Of a stretch of 64,000 nucleotides of DNA, positions 55,601-64,000 are shown piece after piece. This stretch comes from Tritrichomonas musculus (Eukaryota > Parabasalia > Tritrichomonadida > Tritrichomonadidae). The position numbers were made by a program, and so were the translations under genes. Position 1 is the first letter of the stretch. The number at the start of each line of letters is the position of its first letter. Under the pieces are notes generated by a model. It saw only the letters and a program-made list of their open reading frames with translations. It was not told the origin of the DNA and ran no database searches. The DNA lies in NCBI GenBank assembly GCA_039105265.1, contig JAPFFF010000012.1, positions 682,001-746,000 of the forward strand. Direction: 5' to 3'.

Positions 55601-56325
55601 GAAATAAATGGAATAAATATCTGTGAAATTTTTTGTTTATCTGATTTGCTTCGACCTTCTTCTAAATTAAGGAGTGTTGTTTCAAAGTATTGTGCTGAAT
55701 TAATATTCATTTGAATCTTTTGAATGTTAGAATCATTAAATTGCGCTCCTTTAGCCAAACCTTTAAGATAAGTAAGATCGTTTGCTAATGAAGATTTAAA
55801 TAATTTCATTTCATCTAAAGTTGTAACCTTATAAAATAATTGGCAGATTGTATGTAATAAGGAATCGCTATAGTGGCCTCCTTGCCAAATTGTAGCAGCA
55901 TCAAGAATCCCATGAAGAATGTTGGCTGAGCTATTTAAAAAGTTAATTGTTTTAGAGCAAAGATCAAAAATTTCTTGATAATAAGGAAAAGATTCATCAA
56001 CTTTGGATTCCTTTTTGGCTTGAATGAATGGAGAAAGAGCAGATGAAAGACTACGACGAGAATAGACACTGTATATCAATTCGTCTGCTTGGTTAATTAA
56101 GTCGGAAAAAACCTTTATATTAGTAACATTTGATGAAGCTGTTAAAAAAGGGATTTCTTTTTCAAAAAGAACTCTATTATAAAAAGATTCGTTGTCATAT
56201 TGAATAAAAACGGTATTTGGTACGGCGCATGTTGCGGATTCGGAAATTATATTGGAGTTTAATGTGTTCCATTGTTCAATTGATTCTTTCGATGGAAGAT
56301 TTACTCCTTTCTCTTGTGTACTCAT
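52663..56325 (-). CDS. CYFIP/SRA1 homologue, subunit of the WAVE/SCAR regulatory complex, 1220 aa
   Basis: CYFIP (Sra-1/PIR121) binds active Rac and holds the WAVE/SCAR activator of Arp2/3 inactive until signalled, driving branched actin at the cell edge. Length (human about 1250) and overall helical character fit. Aligned landmarks include the N-terminal helical region with FNDSNIQ-type segment near 196, YERSIRKGYTHEELNVLIRA (402-421), and the stretch to VGDWNAG (about 485), matching human YERVTRYNYTSEE to VCDWETG. Next comes FPVKSSLPYVLCEYAL with FPLGIYDDAAHVASTKLHSL (about 610-655), matching FPIEMSMPWILTDHIL and DLYNDSAHYALTRF. Near the end, YGEGVMLLAAALILFMSQEK matches the family's FGDGLHWAGC and LLGQ block. 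A Ser/Pro/Gly-rich insert sits near 720-760 (QGGGKYNTTISPRSPFMKGR). The ATG at 56325 is preceded 24 bp upstream by ACTTTTTGA. No membrane segment. Confidence 0.9.
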   Translation of the reverse strand: MSTQEKGVNLPSKESIEQWNTLNSNIISESATCAVPNTVFIQYDNESFYNRVLFEKEIPFLTASSNVTNIKVFSDLINQADELIYSVYSRRSLSSALSPFIQAKKESKVDESFPYYQEIFDLCSKTINFLNSSANILHGILDAATIWQGGHYSDSLLHTICQLFYKVTTLDEMKLFKSSLANDLTYLKGLAKGAQFNDSNIQKIQMNINSAQYFETTLLNLEEGRSKSDKQKISQIFIPFISSNLEKENFLVPESLYMYIRFLMFLCKYTEQDSKTIQLLAQQAQKHPLLPLAFEVSIKISDYCSSIKGFTKDAEKYQFDPKTIPNRMRDITNDLQTWISELPSKIDSASQKIMSSDEFLGFLMNLIHSIASLKNSVREQYAYKLTITPPETPGEVKSQFPYERSIRKGYTHEELNVLIRAIMLWRSICDQLRDSSAAILPIISEAITVSFQSFVKDCCQKVMRKAKKEVEQKIQDIIMTLSTHVGDWNAGPMYPNIKKKNAPLYPVVNRSAPPNLEAIEFVRIQLQHIFNPTSEYLKNGYKKSFKNDKIISRVNNFMSKSFQYTTILQFNQLISNIADQSDLYFKEVQLSLNKTINFPVKSSLPYVLCEYALQNFKTPEITELVFFPLGIYDDAAHVASTKLHSLFLLDEIRAESQMCLEALTSLISDFIFLSFRTFVSVKLIPENVRSNLQLTPDQLGTKSSLEPKPEMKQGGGKYNTTISPRSPFMKGRASTLSKEVEIKPQKRNDWQESRPYRFTSLLQQNHFYLLYSLIDVKSMITKQIESIITQNLNNLVKTTSSNVGTGSLIAVFHGIQILRETHRLLCDQGVALPSFDNLLNVAFQNTVPTSYLSLFVQNIVTNLSEKVVHHCYLMTNPLRLYYPSKVRSLPSYTFGKQLLGKGLKNAFDHTISPITVDHFGCFSHLLENGELAVFIQTLSEAFRTQITDFISTYEKIDSMNLHRIKDLPLSTPAQTVYEHFIEAYGSLVSDTTINECFAEMKALGNMLAAAYMLDIALMNSRLTREEIIGFFKGQGKDGNCVNDVDRLFPKVVAEELKSDDSYLFAYGTDIFPITLTLCLDSIIKAIKAFEKVELFDEKSPSILDFPSLTGFASRWSILEFIFVYAEAGREKENESPFQLYGEGVMLLAAALILFMSQEKIYHVINVGRKIQRVIEVDSAASKDDILSRFCLINKFETATMDWAIQLFTPIIKSINSDDQA

Positions 56326-56348
56326 TTATCTTTTTATCTTCATTTCAT

Positions 56349-56357
56349 TCAAAAAGT
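56349..56357 (-). promoter_or_regulatory. ACTTTTTGA motif upstream of the CYFIP gene
   Basis: Minus-strand ACTTTTTGA ends 23 bp before the ATG at 56325, matching the spacing seen at the 75-aa and MULE transposase genes. Candidate core promoter or initiator-linked element. Confidence 0.4.
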
Positions 56358-56439
56358 TCAATAATCAATTCTCTTAATGATTTAAATAAATATTTAAAAA
56401 GTGGTTATATTAAAAAGTCATTATTTCAAGAATAATTCA

Positions 56440-57910
56440 AAAATGCGGAGAAAAAAACTGGTGCAATAAAACCAGCAAATTATAGATTGATCTGCAGTTC
56501 GATACGAACTTAGATCTTATTGAAATAATCCTGAATATCTTTTACAATGCATTTTTCGCTAATCTTTTACTAGTTGTTCCAATGCATAGGTTTAAAATAA
56601 CTGGTGTTTACAGCTAACATCAAATACGAGAAAGAAGGTATGAATGTATTTAAAATGCATTAGGAGTGAATGCACAAGCTATTTCATCTGCTGTATGCGC
56701 AACATTAACAAGAAATCGCTGGATACCACATACTGAAACAGGAGGATGTAAATCATACATTGGTGATGTAGATACTAAACTTTTTAAACAAAAGATCGAT
56801 GATTTTGGCTTAAATTTAGATTGTCTTAAAACAATTGTATCTTAAGAAATAGTATATGATCTAAGATATGAACGATTTAAAAGATCTAATCATATTGTAA
56901 AACTCATCACACAGAAGACAACAATGCCACCGAGGTATAAAAAAACTTTATTTCAACCAGAACCATATGTTCCACTTGAATCTTGGTTAACAAATTTTTC
57001 AAAATCGAATGGAATAACAATTAAGAGTCCTGAAACACTTGAAGAAACGCGCCGACGCTTTTGTACTACCAGGATAATTAGATCGTTTTTTACATAACAT
57101 TCATCTTAGCTAAAATCAGTTCATGGAGAAAATATTTGGATTGCTGACGAAAGCAGGTCATCCAGTTCAAAGAAATATAAAGTTCTTTTAAATACTAGAG
57201 ATGCATTCGCTGTGACAAGTATTAATAAAGAACTATAAAGCAATAGTATGAAATCTAATTGCTGTCCATTACATGAATGTATTGCTTTAATGCTATTGGA
57301 CAGCAATTAGATCCAATTATTATTTTACCATCAATAGAGAACTTGTCAGATGAATTGACAAACAAGAAATCTAAACTTTTTGTGGCATTTTGCATTTACT
57401 TTTCTGCCAAAATAAGCCTTTATCGTTTACAGTTACCAGAAATCATTGCTTCTGAGCCTACAATTCTCATTGTTGATAACCATCCGAGCAGAATTAATTC
57501 TTTTGCAATTGAAATTTTAACACAAAATAAGATACACCTGCTTACAATTCCAACGCACACTTCTCATATTTTGCAACAGTTCGATTTGACGGTTACCAAA
57601 AGTTTGAAGAGTCTAATGAACAAAAGTAGAATTGACAAAGAAATCAATGAATTTTCAAAATGATTCAACTCAAATGCTGCTCAAAGTAGATATATTATTG
57701 TTTCCAGTATTATTAATTATTGGAATTTCATTAAAGTAGAAACACTTACTAATGGCTTTAAATTTACATGCATTTTCCCAATAGATCCTAATTTTGCTTA
57801 TACAAGCCAACACAAGAAATGGTAAATCCATTTATAGGCACAGAAGAAGAAAAAGCTGCTTTTAATGAAGCCATTTCTCAGGATACATATTTATATGCTA
57901 TTATTATTTG
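56440..57910 (+). pseudogene. Broken pogo-like (DDE_1, Tc1/mariner superfamily) transposase
   Basis: The N-terminal region reads, with one internal TAA near 56843, AQAISSAVCATLTRNRWIPH ... VYDLRYERFKRSNH ... MPPRYKKTLFQPEPYVPLES ... LEETRRRF, typical of pogo/CENP-B-like transposases of trichomonads. After 57120 come ADESRSSSSKKYKVLLNTRD and then an open stretch (57310-57663) with the second catalytic Asp in LIVDNHPS and the hallmark TIPTHTSHILQQFDLTVTKS. Several stops and frame changes separate the parts. A small palindromic insert lies at 57253-57309. No terminal repeats were found. A decayed plain DNA transposon, not functional. Confidence 0.8.
57253..57309. repeat. 57-bp palindrome inside the pogo-like pseudogene
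   Basis: TCTAATTGCTGTCCA and its complement TGGACAGCAATTAGA bound a 27-bp loop containing CATGAATGTATTGC. It may be a tiny inverted duplication made during repair, as the reading frame resumes right after. Confidence 0.6.
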
Positions 57911-57939
57911 ACCAACAATTAGGTTTTTTATGATATTTT

Positions 57940-58500
57940 TTACTTTCTCTAACTTTAAAATTAAAGTATAGATAAATTAGTTATGTTTTTGGGGTTTCGA
58001 AAAAGAAAGCACAAAAATGCAATAAAAAATTATTATGTGATGAAAGAATAGATGTATGTCCTCCAATTTTAGCACCAGAAGAACTTCAAAAAATTGAAAA
58101 AGAAATCAAAAAACAACATTAAAATTCTTCTTATTCATCAGTTAATGAAATAACTTTATTTATAATCAAAAACTTCATATCTATATCTATTTATATATAT
58201 ATATAGATTTTGTACGTCATAAATTAAGAAATAAATTCAAAAATGAATTTAAAAGCATATTAAGAGTACCTTTAGAAGATAACCGCTTTAATTCAGAAAT
58301 TTTAGAAATTGAAAACAGGTTCAATAAATAGCCATCCTATTCAATTTATATTCAATATTGATGAAATGGGGTTTTTCGAATTTGAAGACGAAGTCGAAAG
58401 AACTGTCATTGTTCCTATGAATTATCCACACTCAAGAGCTCCTTATCCAATATCAAGATCGGAAAGCATGCTACATGCTTAGCATGTATCAACTTATATG
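57940..58500 (+). pseudogene. Second pogo-like transposase fragment (N-terminal part with first catalytic Asp)
   Basis: Pieces in + frames read CNKKLLCDERIDVCPPILAP, then FKSILRVPLEDNRFNSEILE and, near 58340-58460, FIFNIDEMGFFEFEDEVERT with MNYPHSRAPYPISR. FNIDEMGF is the first catalytic Asp block of pogo/Tigger transposases. This block comes before the VDNHPS block in an intact gene, yet here it lies downstream of it, so this is a second copy or a rearranged one. Several breaks. Confidence 0.65.
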
Positions 58501-59161
58501 AACTTTTTAATCTACTTCTTTAAGCAATTCAAAGGTCTACTTTTGATTCAGAGATTTATAATCATTTTGATTCAGGAAGTTTTGAGATAATGCACTCTGA
58601 TTCAAGATATTAAAATACTCAATCTTTGGTTTTTCAATTTTATTCTCAATTTTTCCCTCATTAATTATTTTTTCGCCTCAATTTTAATTTTAGAGGTTTT
58701 TTTAGCTCAATATAATTCATTTAAAAATATTAATCTACTTTAAGAGAATTTGATTCTACATTACCTCACTCCTCATTCATCTGACCATACACTGCCTCTT
58801 GATTTATGCTTTTTCATTAGTTCAAAAAAATTAATGTAAAATAAGTGATATATAAGATCTCCTAGTAAACAAATAAACCAAATCATTAAAATTGACACAG
58901 CTTTATACCAATCTACATCTCAATAAAAATGTGGCTCAGCTTTTCGTTCAATATGGATAGATACTCAAGTCAGGATTCTCTATAACAATGTTCAGATTTT
59001 GGCATCTTTCAATCTCGGTTATCAAATTTCACATATAGAACAATTAATTAAAGTAAATTTTCAGCTAACTCCAATTCAACAATATATCTATTATTGTTAC
59101 AAACTAGCCTGAAAAATAAATAGAAACGCAAACATCAGAATAGCAATACCATATTTTTCAA
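58501..59161. other. Spacer, nothing recognised
   Basis: AT-rich with no open frame or element end. It may include more decayed transposon sequence. Confidence 0.4.
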
Positions 59162-59169
59162 CCCAAAAT

Positions 59170-60927
59170 CAGGGATACCATACGGGCACGGGCACGAGTA
59201 CGTTACCCGAAAAAACTAAAATTTCGGGCAGAAAAGGGCAAATTCGGGCATCCACTTTTGCCCGAAATTTTCTATCGTTGCCCGAAATTGCCCTAAAAAA
59301 AGGAAAAATTGAATAGACTGCCGGGCAATTCTTGGTTTTGCCCGAAACAATAGTTCGAATTTCTCAACATACTTTTTTTTTTTTCCTATTTTTTTTTTTT
59401 TTTTCAATAATATACATTTTTGCATTTTTAGTAAGTAAACATATAATAATATACATTTATATTAAAATAATTACTTAAAATATATGAAAAATTAAAATAA
59501 TGTTTCCATTTACATGAAAACGCCACAGCATTGGAAAAAGGAAAACAAAAAAATAACAAAACAATATTTGCAATAAACAATGCTTTTTACCTAGTTATGT
59601 ACCCATTTCTGCATAGAGATGAAATTTTGGAAATTAAGTAATTCTCTTTAACATAATTTCATCAGTAAAAGCATCTTCAGCTCCGCAAAAAGCAAGAATC
59701 GGATGTCTATCAAAACAAACTCCTGAAGTGTCATCTTTTTCGAAATCGTAAAACATTTGATGAACGATATACAACAGGGACCGAAATATAAGTTCAAATT
59801 GAAGAGCCAAATAACATTAAATTAACAACTGCTGCCATCAATAAGTTTACAGGGGAATTTGGCTTCAAGTATTTGCTTCCATTTTTTAAAAGAAATCGAA
59901 ATTTTGATAAAGAAAATTGAATAAGAATATAACTTTTTGATAAAGCCCGAAACTAAATATTGATTATTTTCACTTTTTGAATATTAATTTTTTTTATTTT
60001 ATTGAACTTTCCAATTTTTGAATATTACTGTTAAATAGCAAAATAAGAATCTATTAAGATTCTTTTATAAAAAATTATACAAATAAGAATGAAACTTTTT
60101 ACTAATATTCAAAATTTTGAATACAATCATAAATTCAATACTTATAATATTCAAATTTTTACAGTATAATTGCATACAATATTCTTTATTAGAATATATC
60201 AATAAAAAATAAAGTCTCTGATTTATTTCTTCTTTATAAAATATATTAATAAATATAAAAATTAAATAATTAATAAATTTTTATTGATATAATGAAATAA
60301 TTAAAATTAAAATAATAAATAAAATATACATTGATATTAGCTTTTTGAAATATGAACATCAACACAATTATCGTAAATAATTCAAATTTTTAATTTTAAA
60401 AACGACGATACGACTAAAACACTCAAAATTTATAATTTTAATTCTCTGAAAAATATCATTATTGCTGATTCAGAATGTATAGGCGAAATATTATTAGATT
60501 GCTGCTCTAAAAAAAACTATGATGCAATAATTGCAATACTTCATTTCATAAAAAAAATAAATATTTTTGATTTCATTCAAGATATAGAAGATTTTTATCA
60601 AAACATAACTGAATGAAAACTAATAAAAATGCAATTGATATCTACTATATTTTTTATTTTACATTGAGGAAAATAAAATCAATATCTACTCAATAATACT
60701 GTATTAATACTCTTGTCAAAAAAAAATTAAAATATTCAATGAAATAATACAATTATCAATTCGGGCAAATGCGGGCAGATCACTTTTCTCAGCCCGAGAA
60801 ACAAAAAGTGCCAAAAAATTTTTTTATTCGGGTAACGTATTTTGCCCGAAATTAATTTCGAGCACTTCATCGGGCGGAGACCGTTTATTTGCCCGAGATT
60901 GCCCGGGCTGCCCTTTTGGTATCCCTG
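59170..60927. mobile_element. hAT element, 1,758 bp, degenerate, with exact 8-bp target duplication
   Basis: Ends CAGGGATACCATACGGGCAC and GGGCTGCCCTTTTGGTATCC-CTG are imperfect inverted repeats, with the outer CAGGGATACCA perfect. CCCAAAAT flanks both sides (59162-59169 and 60928-60935). CAGGG termini plus 8-bp duplication identify hAT. Many GGGCA/TGCCCGAA words crowd the first and last 180 bp, probably transposase-binding subterminal repeats. Inside, short transposase-like pieces survive (for example AINKFTGEFGFKYLLPFFKR near 59835-59895, and IADSECIGEILLDCCSKKNY near 60462-60520), but no open gene, so it is non-autonomous or decayed. Confidence 0.85.
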
Positions 60928-61155
60928 CCCAAAATAATAAAAATTTCTTGTTCTGCTTAATATTTATTATCCCATCAAAAACTCATGAAAATTAAGTGCA
61001 TTTGTATAGTTGATTTTAAAAAGATTCAAAATTTTACATTTTGATCAAGTTATTTTTACATTTTAATTTCATTTCAATAAAGTTTTCAGATACCATAAGA
61101 CCAATATCTTTTTAACAAATTGAAGCATATTTATGCCATTAATTTATGTATAATA

Positions 61156-62121
61156 GAGATCGGCGAAAAAGGAATTTCCATATTTACAAAACTTTTTCAT
61201 ATCATTAAGATCCATATGTTTTAAAAATCCATTTTTTTTCGAAAAGAAAAAGGTTTGTCTGTAAAAACATTTTTTTGTGAAATAATTTTTTCGTTTAAAA
61301 AATTTGTTTTCTTTTTAAAATGAAAAATACTTCTTAAAATGATCTTTTTTTTGCGAAATAATTTTCTTTTTTCAAAACACCAAGTCTTTTTTATATGAAC
61401 AATTTTTTTTAATATAGATTTTCTTTTAAAAAAAACAAGATCTTATAAATATATTATTTGATTTTGATTTTTGAATACGTTATTTATTCATATTAAAAAA
61501 AAAAAAAAAAAACGTTATAATTGGTGGAAAAAACTACATTTTGAGGACAAAACTATTATTTTCATTCACGATTTAAACTGTCTGCATCAAAAGCATCATT
61601 TAACAAGATTGGAAAGTGCCTCACAGCTTAATGAAGCAAATGATATTTTCTATATCATTAGAATGCTTCAAATTTTGAATATAGTTTGATCATAAGCAAT
61701 GATTACGAGTACTTTATAATTTATACATAAAATATCATTCTTTATGATTTGAATAATATCTAAATATATGTTTTTATTAAATAATTCTTTGAAATTCTTG
61801 TTAACTAAATTTTCTCTATCAATTTATATTTCGAAAGGAATTTATGATTTTAATTAAATTTTTTATTTGAAATGATCGAAACTTATTGATATGATTTTAC
61901 TTTTTGCACACACAAAAGCTTTTCGCAAAGAAGCTTTTTTTTTATAAAAAAAAAATATTCAAAAATAAACCTTTTTATAAAAAAGTCACTTTTTTTTTAA
62001 AAAACAAATTTTTTTCGAAAAAGTGTATGCTTTCAGATATAACTTATACACATCAAAATAAATATGTTTTATAAATATAATTCTTTATTTTCAAAAAGGA
62101 AATCCCTTTTTCTCCGAGCTC
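61156..62121. mobile_element. TA-flanked non-autonomous element, about 966 bp
   Basis: Ends GAGATCGGCGAAAAAGGAAT and, on the opposite strand, GAGCTCGGAGAAAAAGGGAT, flanked by TA on both sides. The subterminal 200-300 bp on each side contain many TTTTTTCG/CGAAAA words and can pair imperfectly. A short frame (61516-61689, CLHQKHHLTRLESASQLNEA) may be cargo or a transposase trace. Confidence 0.55.
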
Positions 62122-62205
62122 TAATATTTAGTTATTTTTGCAAATTCTTTTACTCTCCAGGTTTCCCAAGATTGATACTTAAATTGAAGTATTTTTTTTG
62201 AGATA

Positions 62206-62906
62206 AACTGGTTCTCAACGGTTGTACAAGTATTTGAGAGGAATTCAAATTTCGTATTTGAAATTTCGTTAATATCTAAATTCATAATGAATATTTATTT
62301 TATATACTTTCATAATTAACAATATAATGTTTGATTAGTTATAATGATTAAATAAGTTATTTAAAATATTGTTAAATTGGGCATTTAATTGCTTTTTTAA
62401 ATTTTCTTCAGAAATGAATAAACTTCTATACAATTTTTGAATGTAGATAAATATAAATTCATAGAAAGAAAATTTTACATCATTCAAATTTTCAAAAGAA
62501 AAAATTATAATTGAATTCAAATCATTTTTATTTAGTATTCCTTAGAGAAAGCTAATCAGAATCTCGTGTATCATTAGTAAAAATGTTCCAACGCAACAAA
62601 TAGATGCAAATTACATGGCACTTTGGAGTAACTCAGAACGTTCCCATGATTAATGATAATCAAATTTCAAATAAATATAGGCTCATTACCAAACTATATA
62701 GCAATTCAGCAATACTAGCTTACAAACTGTCATACATTTCCATTTCTTTTATTATATAAATCAAATCTAATCATAAATTCCTTTTTTTTATTCTTTTTTA
62801 TTTAAATATGAAAAAACGGTTGTACAACCTAATTGAATTTTGAAAGTAGATAAATGTAAACTTTTGAATATCTCTCAATTAGTTGTACAACCGCTGAGAA
62901 GCAGTT
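62206..62906. mobile_element. TA-flanked MITE-like element, 701 bp
   Basis: Ends AACTGGTTCTCAACGGTTGT and, on the opposite strand, AACTGCTTCTCAGCGGTTGT, flanked by TA. An extra copy of CGGTTGTACAAC near 62817 makes the last 90 bp a local palindrome. Short minus-strand frames inside are not convincing genes. Confidence 0.6.
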
Positions 62907-62908
62907 TA

Positions 62909-64000
62909 AAAAATCAATTACATGTATCAGTGAGATTCTTGTAATAGATTCCTTATCTGGAGGTGAATAGGGGATTCTATTTGAGTCAATGCGAAAAAGA
63001 AAAAAAAAATTCAATGATATTCTTATTTTTTTTTTTTTTTTTTTTAAATATTAATAAAAATATTTTTTTAAAATAATTCAGGAAACAGAATGAAATAATT
63101 AACATCTAATCAAGAATCTATACCTTGTAAAATATAATTATTATGGATTTCCGATGGAGTCTTTGATTGTAGAAATCGCATTGATTATCTTCACATACTA
63201 GCAGTTTTAAATCCATAATGCCTTACATAGAATGCAAGTAAGCTTTACTGGCTTTACATCGGATATGCTTGTTCACGTTTTTGCGAGATAATCGATTGCA
63301 ATAAAATGGGGCTCTTTTTAAAAGATATATTACCATATTTCCTTTAATAACTACAATGTTTGATTAAAACTTTCATAAGCTTGGCAATGTTTAGCGTAAC
63401 AAAAAATCGAATTCATCAATAATAACTTTTTTTGTTGCGCCAACATTTATTTTGCTTGATTTTCAATCGGTTGAAGAATATGCTGCAAGATTGTTTGATT
63501 TTTGCTATTCAAATTGTTGATTTTTTGACCGCCAAGCAGAAAATACAGCATAAACTTTGCTAATTTGATGAGAATTTCTTCATATAAACTCATTATTCTC
63601 ACAAAAATGAAATATGAATTTATCGTTTTACTTTGGCATGTGATTTTGATACTTTTGCTTGATAATCCTTTATCAGTTTGCAAAACTGATAGCGATATTC
63701 TCAGGCAATTGTTTACTAAATTGGAAATGTTATATGAAAAATATTGTAAATTTGATAACAATTATTGAGATCAATCATTATCAGACATTTTTCACTTGCT
63801 AAAAGAAATTAATTTTAATTTTTCTTTTTGTAAAATAATATATCATTTAGATAAAATATAAATTCTTATTTTTTAATAGTTAAAATTAATCATTAACCAA
63901 TATATTTGTATTTTTTTATTCAACAAATTGAATACTTTACATTTTTTTTATATCAAAATTTTAAAATGTTGCAAAATTTAAACATCCACTTTTTAACACA
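62909..64000. other. AT-rich right end of the window
   Basis: Contains a T-run at about 63028-63045 and two overlapping frames on opposite strands near 63447-63768. The plus one (ATG 63607) has a hydrophobic start (MKYEFIVLLWHVILILLL) and 53 residues; it could be a small secreted or membrane peptide or chance. Nothing else is supported. Confidence 0.35.

Noticed and set aside
63447-63761. 104-codon minus-strand frame near the right edge
   Set aside because: No motif, opposite an equally weak plus-strand frame; left as unassigned spacer.

Overview
The window is very AT-rich eukaryotic DNA. Its real genes are long, uninterrupted ORFs with no visible introns, separated by AT-rich spacers full of nested DNA transposons. 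This, with a divergent DYRK kinase, a TKL kinase, a Rab GTPase and a CYFIP/SRA1 homologue beside MULE, hAT, mariner/pogo, TTAA-target and apparent P-like elements, fits a parabasalid protist (Trichomonas/Tritrichomonas/Histomonas type). The assignment is an inference; no rRNA or species marker is present.

Layout. (1) 1-2.6 kb: tightly packed minus-strand genes, including a DEAH-type ATPase, with tandem and inverted repeats between them. It looks like the edge of a Polinton/Maverick-like large DNA element. (2) 2.6-5.9 kb: a GC-rich, hairpin-rich island, then a P/THAP9-like transposase frame that continues, past one in-frame TAA, into a ubiquitin-specific-protease-like domain. This is the most unusual coding region of the window. 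(3) 5.9-19.5 kb: no host gene recognised. It holds nested non-autonomous transposons: two TA-flanked 84-bp MITEs, a 1.7-kb TA element with an hAT-like element inside it, a mariner remnant, a family of about 240-bp TTAA-flanked MITEs, and an hAT-like element whose empty site is preserved elsewhere in the window.

(4) 19,530-48,958: a direct tandem duplication of 14.7 kb. Each unit carries a 706-aa tail-anchored acidic protein, a 75-aa one-pass membrane protein, tRNA-Arg(ACG), a TKL kinase and, at its right end, a 5.76-kb MULE transposon. The duplication junction falls exactly on the MULE end. The first MULE has mismatched 9-bp flanks and the second has a perfect 9-bp target-site duplication, which points to recombination between two MULE copies (or an assembly join inside them).

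(5) 49-56.3 kb: single-copy host genes: a small ORF, a class-2 DYRK kinase, a Rab-like GTPase and a 1220-aa CYFIP/SRA1 subunit of the WAVE/SCAR actin-nucleation complex. The DYRK and Rab genes are divergent; the Rab and CYFIP genes converge. The Rab and CYFIP products suggest membrane traffic and actin remodelling, but the genes need not be co-regulated. (6) 56.4-64 kb: two broken pogo-like transposase fragments, an hAT element with an exact 8-bp target duplication, and two TA-flanked MITE-like elements.

A motif reading ACTTTTTGA on the coding strand lies about 22-25 bp upstream of the ATG of three unrelated genes (75-aa protein, MULE transposase, CYFIP) and is a candidate core-promoter element.
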